In this document: positions 42,997-51,294 of the stretch, in pieces
How the letters are laid out: each line of letters starts with the position of its first letter
How positions within the stretch are numbered: the first letter of the stretch is position 1
IMG/VR virus record: IMGVR_UViG_3300044949_001245
Location: 1 to 64,000 of that record
Source: a virus
DNA: 64,000 bases
Reading direction: 5' to 3' (one strand)
Notes under the pieces: model-generated
Told to the model about the DNA's origin: nothing
Seen by the model: the letters and a program-made list of their open reading frames with translations, nothing else
The model's database searches: none
Position numbers and translations under genes: made by a program

Positions 42997-44568
42997 TTAA
43001 TCTAGTGGTCTGCCCTCTAGTGCAGTAATTCTCGCCTCATGCTCAATTATGACTGCTTTTGTTTCATTCAAATCTTCATTAAACGCATCTATATTTGATT
43101 CCACTGTTGCAAACCCTTCGTTCATTTTCTGTTTTATTTGATTATCTCCTGTCTCAATAACTACCAAAGTGCTATCTTTGTCAGGCTGATAAACTTCTAC
43201 CACCCACTTATCTATCTCATCACGCACAATATCTGATACGACAGGCTCAAGACCACCAGGTGTCGTTGCTTCGCAACATTGCTCCAATTTATTCTCCAAC
43301 GCTAGCAACCTAGTGTCGTAATAAGTCTGCATTTGAGTTATTGCAGTATTCAAAGTGGCATTTTGTTTTATCAATTCTTGAATTTGAAGAGTCATTGATG
43401 TACAACACCTCTCCGCATAATCTTTCAGCTCTTGATAATTAAATGTTAATTGTTCAATCTGAAGTGTCACCTTGCTTTCTAGTTGAGCAATGATTTCATA
43501 AAGGCTTGATATTTGCGCTTCAAGTTGTTTACAGCAATCATCCGTTCCTCCTGAAGTTCCTCCGCAACCACAATCGCAAGAAATTGGTAACCAAAGCCTT
43601 TTTGAACAAATGTAGTCAGCAAGTTGCTCTTCATTTAGTTCTACATCGCTGACTACTATGCTCCAATACTTTCTACATTTCCAACAAACTTCTCCAATAG
43701 TTCCTGAGGCACAACCTGGTGTTCCTAGCTTTATACTTATCACACCGCTGATGGTTTCCGCTACACCAGTGGAATCAACTCGCAATCTAATGAGGTTGTC
43801 TGGATTGGAATTTATATGGGTTGAGAAATTATCAACCATCCCTCCCACTATGGATAAACTGTCGACATCATTCCCTAAATCCAGCGAAATCACCCCCTGT
43901 GACAATACTGATGTTACCTTTACTGCGTAAGTTGCGAGTGGAGTGAGTGAGTTTGAGTTTATTTTAGGTTCAATGAAATAAACCTCTCCAGCAGATGCGT
44001 TTGATATTGTAACATCTATTCCACCATCGGCATTTGGTGCGTAACTTATTACATTAGATTGACTTTGGGGCTGATACGCATCTGCCCAAGTACAGTCAGC
44101 ACAAGGCACTTCATATTTTGGGTCTGTAAATATATCCCCCTCACAATCGCAATCATCAGCAAAACGCAAATAAACAAATTGAGGCTTTCCTTTCTCATCA
44201 CATCTACAGAACTCAGTCCATAAGTCCGTAAATAACTCTGGCCTCAATTGTACATTAGGTATTGCTACACTAGATGTTATCACCGCCCAATAGCAATGTA
44301 TTGAAGCATCGAAATTCATTGTGAACCCCGAACCGCTACAATCAGTAGCAAATGCTATGTACGTGTACCCTCCAGCAGAACTCGCTGCTCCGATGAGTGG
44401 ATACCAGTCCGCCAATATAACGTCATAGTAATAATGAACCTTTGCTGGTCCAGTTGTATATGGCGTATTAGCATCGTTGTACCAAAGTATTTTCGTATTC
44501 AGTGGAGGATTGACGCCCACGTGAATAGCTTTGATTAGTCCTAGATTTTTTGTTCCAATTATTGGCAT
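42997..44568 (-). CDS. Cys-rich virion-region protein with coiled coil
   Basis: 523 residues: N-terminal beta domain, the shared YTYIAFATD block, several Cys-rich motifs (DCDCEGD, ADCTWAD, CWKCRKYW, DCGCGG, DCCKQ, RCCTS), then a long coiled coil to the end (ALENKLEQCCE onwards). The shape suits a trimeric fibre or collar/whisker component. It follows the portal gene with 2 bp between, which suggests a head-neck attachment. Confidence 0.62.
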   Translation of the reverse strand: MPIIGTKNLGLIKAIHVGVNPPLNTKILWYNDANTPYTTGPAKVHYYYDVILADWYPLIGAASSAGGYTYIAFATDCSGSGFTMNFDASIHCYWAVITSSVAIPNVQLRPELFTDLWTEFCRCDEKGKPQFVYLRFADDCDCEGDIFTDPKYEVPCADCTWADAYQPQSQSNVISYAPNADGGIDVTISNASAGEVYFIEPKINSNSLTPLATYAVKVTSVLSQGVISLDLGNDVDSLSIVGGMVDNFSTHINSNPDNLIRLRVDSTGVAETISGVISIKLGTPGCASGTIGEVCWKCRKYWSIVVSDVELNEEQLADYICSKRLWLPISCDCGCGGTSGGTDDCCKQLEAQISSLYEIIAQLESKVTLQIEQLTFNYQELKDYAERCCTSMTLQIQELIKQNATLNTAITQMQTYYDTRLLALENKLEQCCEATTPGGLEPVVSDIVRDEIDKWVVEVYQPDKDSTLVVIETGDNQIKQKMNEGFATVESNIDAFNEDLNETKAVIIEHEARITALEGRPLD

Positions 44569-44570
44569 TT

Positions 44571-46205
44571 CTATCTTTTTAACATGTTATTCAAAAACGA
44601 CTTTACAAATGGATTGTCATCTGACTCCCCCGACATAAATGGATTTTCCTCATCCATTGGCTCTCCTAGAAATTGGTTTATGTCGAAATCCTCATCACCG
44701 CCCCCCTCTTGACCAGACATCCCCATCCCTCCAGCTTGTTGTGCCTGTTGTTGCTTCATCATCAGCTGTTGTGAATAGGTTGGGTTCAAAATTATATCAC
44801 CGCCCTCTACTGGCTCCAATGCGTACTTTTTACGAATTTCGTTCACAGTTTGGAAATTGGCTAATTTCTTAACCTCAACGTCAAGTTCCTCTTGAATCGT
44901 CATACCATTTAAGCCCACGAAACAAAACTCATAGTCTGGGTCTATTTGCGCTATGATGTACTTGTTTATCTTTCTCTGGATGAACTTCAAAAGTGGATAT
45001 AAACCCTTGTCTTTTGAGTGCTTCAACTGCCCCTCGTTATTACTCTCAAACAATGACTTCGTTCCTGGTGTAGTGGAAATGTTAAACCCAATTTCATTTG
45101 GGTCAATCGCATAGATTGCGCAAGACAACTTGATGAGATATTCAGTCCATGAGTTGTACTCCATATCTCTATTCGACTTTTGTAAGTCAATCCAATCTAT
45201 ATCCGCATCAACTATCGGTGTTTTCCAAGATTGCTGAACGCCAGTAATCATAGACAACCATTCCTGTCTAAATGCCTGTAGTTGCTTTTCGTTTACATTC
45301 CCCTTTACTCTTAATAAACCCTTTGGAGCTGACCCCTGACTGAAGAAACGCTTGTTGTATTCGTCAGCCCATAGCATGGATGTTACTGTGCTCACTAGTT
45401 CCTCCAACTCACTCATTCCGTACCCTTGATTGTGTAGGTTGGTGGATGGGTTGCGAACTCCGAAACACAACTCCCATGGATAAAAGACACTTTTGACACT
45501 TCCTTGGTATATCTGTACATAAGATGGGTAATGGCCATTAACCATTTCCCTCTCATCACCTTGGTACATGTCGTCATCGTATGAGTCAGCCAGTCTGAAA
45601 GTAGCAGCATCCGTTGCGAAAAATTCATACAACTTTCCTTTCCTATCTCTTACAATCTCAAAGGTCATTTGGTCATATATGAGTGAGTCTTCAACCATTT
45701 TTCGGATGAATGTTTCAAAGTCATCTGTATGCCATCCTGAAGTAACTCCGCAATTCAAAATTGTGTCTTGAAGTTCTTCAATCTTTGTCCATTCCTCTGG
45801 AGTATTGTCACGCTCTGGTTCGCCCAACTTTCTCTTTTTGCGAATGATGAACCCAGTTGAGTATTTGTCCGCTTGCGGTTCAGCAAAGTCAGCAATCTGA
45901 TTTTTCCTAGTCTTCAGGATTGCGTTGATAATCGGTGTTTTGGACATCCGCTTGAGTGTAGTGTAACTCAGTGAAAATGGTTTGTCCTTGTAGCCAAAGT
46001 TGTGATTGAATTCAAGTGGGTCTATCAAAAAACTCTTTTTCTTACCAGAGTTGACTGCGTCATTTTCCTCTAGTATCTGCTTTGCTCTTATTAAATCCCC
46101 AGGTGAATTACCAGTCATGGCTTTTTCCAAAAGCATCATCTTTTTCACCGCTAGTTTTTGTTCTAGCGATGAAATTGAATCTAGCTTATTTTTGATTGAA
46201 CCCAT
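44571..46205 (-). CDS. portal protein
   Basis: 544-residue portal. It contains conserved portal-like segments (SYTTLKRMSKTPIINAILKTR, VYPWELCFGVRNPSTNL-type clip region, LLVSTVTSMLWADEYNKRFF) and the C-terminal Gln-rich region QQLMMKQQQAQQ. It forms the dodecameric ring at the capsid vertex through which DNA enters. Distance from the terminase gene is about 10 kb, further than usual. Confidence 0.78.
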   Translation of the reverse strand: MGSIKNKLDSISSLEQKLAVKKMMLLEKAMTGNSPGDLIRAKQILEENDAVNSGKKKSFLIDPLEFNHNFGYKDKPFSLSYTTLKRMSKTPIINAILKTRKNQIADFAEPQADKYSTGFIIRKKRKLGEPERDNTPEEWTKIEELQDTILNCGVTSGWHTDDFETFIRKMVEDSLIYDQMTFEIVRDRKGKLYEFFATDAATFRLADSYDDDMYQGDEREMVNGHYPSYVQIYQGSVKSVFYPWELCFGVRNPSTNLHNQGYGMSELEELVSTVTSMLWADEYNKRFFSQGSAPKGLLRVKGNVNEKQLQAFRQEWLSMITGVQQSWKTPIVDADIDWIDLQKSNRDMEYNSWTEYLIKLSCAIYAIDPNEIGFNISTTPGTKSLFESNNEGQLKHSKDKGLYPLLKFIQRKINKYIIAQIDPDYEFCFVGLNGMTIQEELDVEVKKLANFQTVNEIRKKYALEPVEGGDIILNPTYSQQLMMKQQQAQQAGGMGMSGQEGGGDEDFDINQFLGEPMDEENPFMSGESDDNPFVKSFLNNMLKR

Positions 46206-46227
46206 ATCTAATTATTCACAGTTTGAA

Positions 46228-47592
46228 TTATTGTCCTTTTTGATATCTAGTGAATGAATCAAATGCTTCTTTCATCATTGCAACTAGTGTCTTTTTATGT
46301 TTTGGACTTAATGAATTAAATTCTTGTTCTTGGTCTCTGCCATCCATTCCTAAATCATTCTCCATAATGTAATCATTTATGTCCTCTACAAATCCATCAC
46401 CACCCTCTTCATACATCTGGTAGTACGCATCGAAAAAGTCATCGCCATTTGAGAAATCCTTTTGACTTTCTTTGGAATCAACTTTGTTATCTGCACTTTC
46501 TTGCTCCGTTTCTTCAGAGTCATTAAATGATGCTCTGTCTTGTGCTTGCTCTTTAGTATTTCCAGGATTGATAAAATCATCTTCCTCAGAGTCATTAGAT
46601 GATGCTCTGTCTTCACCTAGAATTGCTTCCATGGCATAATCCCAATCCTCTTTCATCCCCTCTTTTTCTTCATCGCTCATATTAGGAAATTCCCAAGCAC
46701 TTGGAGCAACTTTATCCTCAATATCTTTATCAGACATTCCTAAATCTTTCAGAGCCATGTATTTTTTGAAAAGTTCTGCAGTGTCCATTTTGCCTTGAGA
46801 ATTGAATATGCCTTCAGCAAGGTCATCAATCATAGCATCTACATCTGAATCATCGCCTGAAAAATCTCCCCCATCATCCTCGTTTCTCTGTTGTGTTTCT
46901 GGGTGACCAGTTTTTTCTTTCAAAGAATTGAGTGAGTTTTGAGCCTCATCAATCGCAGCATGAGTTTCCGAATTATCTTGTTTTGTAGCATCGTGTAGCT
47001 TCATAGCTTGTCCAATTGGAACTCCGTGAGTGATTGCGAAATCAATAATCGCATCCTTGTCTGCGTGAGCATCTAAAGCAAACTTTACGCTATCTGGGTT
47101 GTCATAATCCATTGGCTCTTCATAATCGCCATCCAACTCACCTCTTTTTTGTAACTCTTCACGGGCAGCTTGAGCCATCTCATCATCGCCATCTACGAAT
47201 TTCATCAATACAGATGACTCAGTCTTGGAAGCATGGTTTGCTAGTTTTTCCAAATTGCTATCTTTAGCATATTTCTCAACCTCTTGTTTACCCTCTTCAC
47301 CTGGCTTTGTTCCGACCTCTTTTTTATCCTCTTGTTCCTCTGGTTTAGATGAGTCCTTACTGCCTTTCTCATCTTCTCCTTGGCGTACCCAACGACTAGT
47401 TTTGCGCCCCATCTTATCGGTGATTTGCTTTTTTACCAATCCTTGCTTTCCACCACCACCGCCTGATGAAGCATCAGGTCTTTGGTCTCCAAAGTCCATA
47501 TGACCCTTTGTTACTTCTTCTACTTCTTTGAAGCCTTTGAGGATTGTTAATTTTCTGAGCGCAATCTGCTCTTGTATTTTCTTATCAATCAT
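46228..47592 (-). CDS. acidic head-region protein
   Basis: 454 residues, highly acidic. The N-terminus has a Gly-rich hinge and ITDKMGRKTSRWV, weakly like the shared N-terminal motif of two head-module proteins. A helical segment AQAAREELQKRGE resembles LRQEAYDELVKRGE in the head-module ATPase. A nearly perfect 26-base DNA repeat encodes DRAS-NDSEE twice. A portal-adjacent scaffold or internal head protein is the most likely role. Confidence 0.6.
   Translation of the reverse strand: MIDKKIQEQIALRKLTILKGFKEVEEVTKGHMDFGDQRPDASSGGGGGKQGLVKKQITDKMGRKTSRWVRQGEDEKGSKDSSKPEEQEDKKEVGTKPGEEGKQEVEKYAKDSNLEKLANHASKTESSVLMKFVDGDDEMAQAAREELQKRGELDGDYEEPMDYDNPDSVKFALDAHADKDAIIDFAITHGVPIGQAMKLHDATKQDNSETHAAIDEAQNSLNSLKEKTGHPETQQRNEDDGGDFSGDDSDVDAMIDDLAEGIFNSQGKMDTAELFKKYMALKDLGMSDKDIEDKVAPSAWEFPNMSDEEKEGMKEDWDYAMEAILGEDRASSNDSEEDDFINPGNTKEQAQDRASFNDSEETEQESADNKVDSKESQKDFSNGDDFFDAYYQMYEEGGDGFVEDINDYIMENDLGMDGRDQEQEFNSLSPKHKKTLVAMMKEAFDSFTRYQKGQ
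46515..46612. repeat. direct repeat within the acidic head-protein gene
   Basis: CAGAGTCATTAAATGATG-type sequence occurs at 46515-46540 and 46587-46612, 26 bases with one mismatch, both coding D-R-A-S-[FS]-N-D-S-E-E. A small in-gene duplication. Confidence 0.75.
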
Positions 47593-47613
47593 AATTAATG
47601 ACTTTTGGATTTT

Positions 47614-48048
47614 TCAATTTTGTTTATCTAATAACTGTCGCTTGAACTTATTTATGTGCTTGTTGATGAAAGTTATTTCGATGTCGTCATCAGATGAATG
47701 ATGAATGAAAATGCGCCATGATTTCATTTTCACTATCATTTCATTTTCACCGCCTGAACTATCTGGTATTGAGTACGTTTCAGATGATTTTGATGAGTAA
47801 ATGAAATTGACTACATCCATGAAACACTCTACATCATCTTGCTCCGAAAATGAAAAAGTGACTAAACTGTTAACATCAGTGTTCAACAATTCAGCCACTC
47901 TAGTGTAATGTTCTACTTCCGTATTGGTCAGACTAAATTCACTTACTGCTTTGTAACGTAAACTTCTGTTGTTTGCGGACTGAACACACTCCGTTGCTTT
48001 CCCTCTCCAATTTTCATCTTCCAATACTTCTGGAACTCGCATAGCCAC
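47614..48048 (-). CDS. hypothetical protein
   Basis: 144 residues if started at 48048, but that start lies 106 bp inside the preceding gene. The true start may be a GTG or later codon downstream of 47943. The sequence is mixed alpha/beta with no motif. Unknown. Confidence 0.5.
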   Translation of the reverse strand: MAMRVPEVLEDENWRGKATECVQSANNRSLRYKAVSEFSLTNTEVEHYTRVAELLNTDVNSLVTFSFSEQDDVECFMDVVNFIYSSKSSETYSIPDSSGGENEMIVKMKSWRIFIHHSSDDDIEITFINKHINKFKRQLLDKQN

Positions 48049-48983
48049 ATTTCTATTTGGTGTAATGTAATTTTACCCTCTTTTGGTGTAACTATTTTAT
48101 ATTTGTTATTTTCTTTATCCCAATCCAAGTATTTGAAATCACCTATCTCAGCAAGTTTAGCCTTGGCCATGTCACGCAACATGTAAATTCCTTTTATCTG
48201 TTCGCCCTTACTTAATGACGGAAAAATTAACCGAATGCCGATGGAAGCACCTGGTCCAACATTCGTAAAATCATCTTGGTCAAACTTCATCAGTTGTATT
48301 CCTGAATATCTTGGCGCATATGTAAAGTCCTGATAAAATTCATGAGCAATAAAATCAGCAACTGCCGGCAATGTTTTCAAATAGCTTATTAACTCCTTTG
48401 GCTCTTTTGCGCTCAATAGCAGTTTGTTTATTTTTGGGATAGCAGAATGTATTGACGGAACAACTACTTGCGTGTAGCACCAATCTCTTTTCGCACCAGG
48501 ACAAGCCTGTGAATTTATCAGATACGCATTTGTATAAGGATTGTTTCCAGTTTCTCTGTATCCGTATATCAACTCAGCCCACTCACCCTTATCGTACTGG
48601 TCATAGCTTGGAAACATACCATCAAAAGATTTTTTCTGGCTACCTATCCACTCAAATGTTTCAGGGCAGTTAAATATCCTAAAAAGCATGATTTTCCAAA
48701 CCAAGTCCTTTCGACTATTTGGCTCCATCAAAACGTGCTTTATTTGCCACTGCGAATGTCTGTCCAGTTCCCGAAAAACATTTGTGAATTTATGATTGGA
48801 CATAAATGGGTCTTGGCTCCATGGTCTTGATTCATTCTTTACAAATCTGCGGTGCCATATTTCTTGTCGCTCAAACATGGTTTGAAAAAATAAACCTAGA
48901 TTTTCATCATCCACTTCCTTGTCCGATGATGGTAGGGCATTCCCCCAAGACTTCATACCATAAGCTGTTCTAAATTCTTCCAT
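47943..48983 (-). CDS. thymine hypermodification protein, HMUDK-helical / aGPT-pyrophosphorylase type
   Basis: 346 residues. Diagnostic segments are FERQEIWHRR (about 37-46), RPWSQDP (53-59) and FTNVFRELDR (66-75), plus a later GPGASIG. I recognise this combination from proteins that build modified thymines in phage DNA: the helical domain of 5-hydroxymethyl-dU DNA kinase and the alpha-glutamyl/putrescinyl thymine pyrophosphorylases. No P-loop is visible, so a separate kinase would be needed if this is the HMUDK form. It may help DNA evade restriction; other steps would be encoded outside this window. Confidence 0.7.
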   Translation of the reverse strand: MEEFRTAYGMKSWGNALPSSDKEVDDENLGLFFQTMFERQEIWHRRFVKNESRPWSQDPFMSNHKFTNVFRELDRHSQWQIKHVLMEPNSRKDLVWKIMLFRIFNCPETFEWIGSQKKSFDGMFPSYDQYDKGEWAELIYGYRETGNNPYTNAYLINSQACPGAKRDWCYTQVVVPSIHSAIPKINKLLLSAKEPKELISYLKTLPAVADFIAHEFYQDFTYAPRYSGIQLMKFDQDDFTNVGPGASIGIRLIFPSLSKGEQIKGIYMLRDMAKAKLAEIGDFKYLDWDKENNKYKIVTPKEGKITLHQIEMWLCEFQKYWKMKIGEGKQRSVFSPQTTEVYVTKQ

Positions 48984-49461
48984 TGATGATTTTTTTTAAT
49001 TTCTCCACATAAACTTTGTCAGAGGCATATACAGATTGTAGCTTTCCGAAATACTCATCTTGAGTCAACCCTTTGGCGTACCTACATTGCCAAATAAGAT
49101 AGTCCATCATACATTCTTTCCAGCTAGTATAAATCGCATAGCCATCTTTCTTACCAATAGCTGTAGTTGGTCTTTGAGCAGCCAATCTCATCCCGACTAA
49201 ATTGTTGTTGTTTTTAGCAACAGATGATTTCAAGTTTCCGCTTTCTAGCATAACCTGAGCTACAACTACCTCTGGGTGCTCAAACTTACAACGCTTTACA
49301 AACTTTTCTACATTCTCTATCGTCAAGGTGTCTTCATCGCAAGTGATGTTGAGTTCATAACTTACATTTTGCTTTACTGTCTTTCTCAACTTTAGCGAAA
49401 CGCCAAGCGCAACAACAGCAAGTATCAAGGCTGTGATGCTAGTTACATTTTTGAAATTCAT
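48970..49461 (-). CDS. membrane-anchored glucosaminidase (GH73/FlgJ-like)
   Basis: 163 residues. An N-terminal hydrophobic signal-anchor (TSITALILAVVALGVSL, 8-24) precedes the GH73 catalytic segment VVVAQVMLESGNLKSSV with the predicted Glu73, then NNLVGMR. Such enzymes cleave between GlcNAc and MurNAc. The anchor makes a signal-arrest-release style or inner-membrane-tethered enzyme possible. It is not inside the main lysis cassette. Confidence 0.74.
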   Translation of the reverse strand: MNFKNVTSITALILAVVALGVSLKLRKTVKQNVSYELNITCDEDTLTIENVEKFVKRCKFEHPEVVVAQVMLESGNLKSSVAKNNNNLVGMRLAAQRPTTAIGKKDGYAIYTSWKECMMDYLIWQCRYAKGLTQDEYFGKLQSVYASDKVYVEKLKKIINGRI

Positions 49462-49464
49462 AAT

Positions 49465-49719
49465 TTACAATTTTAGAAAGTTTAACAATTTCGCTCCATA
49501 GTTAATCAGTATCAACCTCGTGGTTTCTTTACCGACTTTCTGAGGAACAAATCTCACTCTAGTGTACTGCGCTCTACCTGATGAGTACACTAACTTAAAC
49601 TCTGTATCTCCATCCAAAAGAATGTTACAAAGTTCCTTCAAGTTGCTTCCTATACAATGTTGTTTAGTTGCTTCCTTGAGTTGCTTCTGAATTGCTAGTT
49701 TCCACGTTTCCATCTTCAA
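49465..49719 (-). CDS. small hypothetical protein
   Basis: 84 basic residues, overlapping the zinc-finger protein gene by 55 bp, which is large for this genome. Short beta pattern (TRVRFVPQKVGKETTRLIL). Unknown. Confidence 0.5.
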   Translation of the reverse strand: MKMETWKLAIQKQLKEATKQHCIGSNLKELCNILLDGDTEFKLVYSSGRAQYTRVRFVPQKVGKETTRLILINYGAKLLNFLKL

Positions 49720-50161
49720 ACTTTATTTTATATTCATACAAATAGCGGAAAATGGTTCGTCCATCCTCCGCTTTATTCTCATCATTTACATTCACCACCA
49801 ACTCAACCTTAATTCCCTCAGGCAAATTCATAGACTTGATTTGCTGTTCTGTCAGTTGTTTGAAATCTAGGTATCTGAGAGTGACGAAATAGTCCTCATC
49901 ATCCAGCGTCAGTTTACAATCAGACCACGCCATTCTGGAGTAATCTTTAATACACCTCTCCACCAACTCATACAGGTCTATGTCGCCAGCATCTACATCC
50001 TTATATCCATCCCCTCCGCATTCCTCACATTCGTGAGTTTCATAACATCCGCCACAACACATAGACATCGGCTTGAAGCATGTTGGTCCAACTTCTACTT
50101 TTCCCTCACCGCCACATTCAGGGCAGTCTAGCCTTATATTCATTTGTGCCATGGTTACCAA
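49664..50161 (-). CDS. protein with DnaJ-type zinc-finger repeats
   Basis: 165 residues. The N-terminus has paired CxxCxGxG-like motifs (CPECGGEGKVE and CEECGGDGYKD) flanking CCGGC, forming a DnaJ-like zinc module. The rest is mixed and acidic. There is no J-domain, so it is not a DnaJ chaperone. Three possible ATG codons lie within the first seven residues. Confidence 0.62.
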   Translation of the reverse strand: MVTMAQMNIRLDCPECGGEGKVEVGPTCFKPMSMCCGGCYETHECEECGGDGYKDVDAGDIDLYELVERCIKDYSRMAWSDCKLTLDDEDYFVTLRYLDFKQLTEQQIKSMNLPEGIKVELVVNVNDENKAEDGRTIFRYLYEYKIKFEDGNVETSNSEATQGSN

Positions 50162-50511
50162 GTTTTGGGATATTTGTCTAAAATGTGTTGAGGATACAAT
50201 CTGCCCCCTCCGTTACCAAGCACATCTTCCCACCATCTTATTCCAGCCTGAAGTCTTGGTACGGCAAACTTCGTTACATCCTCATCATGCACAAAGAAAA
50301 ATAAATCATTTCGGTTGCCTGTATCGGGCACCGCCACTCCGTACATATCTTGGTCAGGCAAGGTCTTAACTTCCTCTGCCATCTTGATACGAACTCCGTT
50401 AAATTTTTCCGCAATCCAGTTCTCAAATTCTTGGAAACTGAACTGTCCATCTTCATCAGCCAGTATTACACCAGGCCATACGCAAAGCTGCTTAAAATTT
50501 TCCATTTTCAA
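50155..50511 (-). CDS. hypothetical protein
   Basis: 118 residues with an aromatic C-terminal half (RWWEDVLGNGGGRLYPQH) and no known motif. It is the first gene after a strong terminator. Confidence 0.6.
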   Translation of the reverse strand: MKMENFKQLCVWPGVILADEDGQFSFQEFENWIAEKFNGVRIKMAEEVKTLPDQDMYGVAVPDTGNRNDLFFFVHDEDVTKFAVPRLQAGIRWWEDVLGNGGGRLYPQHILDKYPKTW

Positions 50512-50535
50512 ATTGTTTTAGTTATTAACTTTGTT

Positions 50536-50563
50536 AAAAAAAATGGGGGGCATTTCACCCCCC
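50536..50563 (-). terminator. strong rho-independent terminator
   Basis: Six G (50545-50550) pair with six C (50558-50563) around a 7-base loop. On the minus strand eight T follow (50536-50543). It ends the message of the gene at 50570-50932. Confidence 0.85.
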
Positions 50564-50569
50564 TTTGTT

Positions 50570-50932
50570 TTATTCTTGTTCGTTGTTACTTGGTAGTAAC
50601 TCCCTGATTGCGCTGTAGCATTCTACATTAGTCAGCGTGGGAAATCTCCTACTCATGAAGTCATAGGTCTTGCAAGATAGCTTCCAAACCATAGTATCGT
50701 CACAAGGAACATCCGTGCGCCCTAGCTGTCTAGCAACCCATCCCTTAACTAATGAGATGTTGTCAAGGTGAGCTACAAATCCTTGCTCCACTATATCCTT
50801 GTGGAACTTTCTTTTACCCAGTTGTTCCATTTCTAGTACAACAAGGTCATTTTCCAATCCTAGAAAGGTTGCCATTCTTCCATCCTTTTTACTCTGGATT
50901 GCTTTTGCGGTGATTAAGTCTGCTAGTGTCAT
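50570..50932 (-). CDS. hypothetical early protein under its own promoter
   Basis: 120 residues starting at the ATG at 50932 (MTLADLITAKAI). The frame reaches TTG at 50959, but that lies close to the predicted transcription start, so the ATG is preferred. No motif is recognised. The gene has its own promoter and terminator, a single-gene transcription unit, which often marks an early or highly expressed regulator or inhibitor. Confidence 0.65.
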   Translation of the reverse strand: MTLADLITAKAIQSKKDGRMATFLGLENDLVVLEMEQLGKRKFHKDIVEQGFVAHLDNISLVKGWVARQLGRTDVPCDDTMVWKLSCKTYDFMSRRFPTLTNVECYSAIRELLPSNNEQE

Positions 50933-50942
50933 GTTTTTGAAA

Positions 50943-50979
50943 TTTTTTAAGTTTAACAATCAATTCTGAAGTAAAGGTA
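50943..50979. repeat. 37-bp promoter-leader repeat, copy 1
   Basis: Identical base for base to 55938-55974. It covers the -7 element, the transcription start region and the leader. Homology continues less perfectly upstream, so the whole ~60 bp cassette was copied. Confidence 0.85.
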
Positions 50980-51001
50980 AATGTAAATTTACAATCTACA
51001 A
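50972..51001 (-). promoter_or_regulatory. Bacteroidota-type promoter with palindromic operator
   Basis: Minus-strand TTG (50999-51001), 19 bases, then TACCTTTA (50972-50979) matches the TTG-N19-TAnnTTTG consensus in seven of eight -7 positions. The spacer contains the perfect 12-bp palindrome TGTAAATTTACA (50982-50993), a likely operator. It drives the gene starting at 50932. Confidence 0.78.
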
Positions 51002-51029
51002 AATTTTTTTCAAACTTTTTTTGAAAAAA

Positions 51030-51281
51030 TCATGAAATAATTTTTTTCAGCTCATTTTTAACACGTTTCGCAACTTCCCCTCTCCAAGTTGCTGCGTTGG
51101 ATAGGAAATATCTCACGATGGAATCACCTGTGTCCATTCCGTAATTATCCCCGACCTGATTCAAACTAGACATCGCATCTAGGTATGGTTCAGCGCCAAA
51201 ATATACCTTTTTCCAATCCGACCTGACTTCAGCCGCAATTTCGTAAAGTGGTCTGTGTGGTTTACTTTCGTTTCTAGCCAT
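51030..51281 (-). CDS. conserved small phage protein
   Basis: 83 residues with the segments AEPYLDAMSSL, GDSIVRYFLSNAATWRG and AKRVKNELKKI, a pattern I recall from small proteins in many unrelated phages (function unknown). Translation starts at 51281 with an A-rich leader. Confidence 0.68.
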   Translation of the reverse strand: MARNESKPHRPLYEIAAEVRSDWKKVYFGAEPYLDAMSSLNQVGDNYGMDTGDSIVRYFLSNAATWRGEVAKRVKNELKKIIS

Positions 51282-51294
51282 TTTTATTCCGTTT

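Noticed and set aside
49664-50161. DnaJ chaperone
   Set aside because: Only the zinc-finger pattern is present; there is no J-domain or HPD motif.
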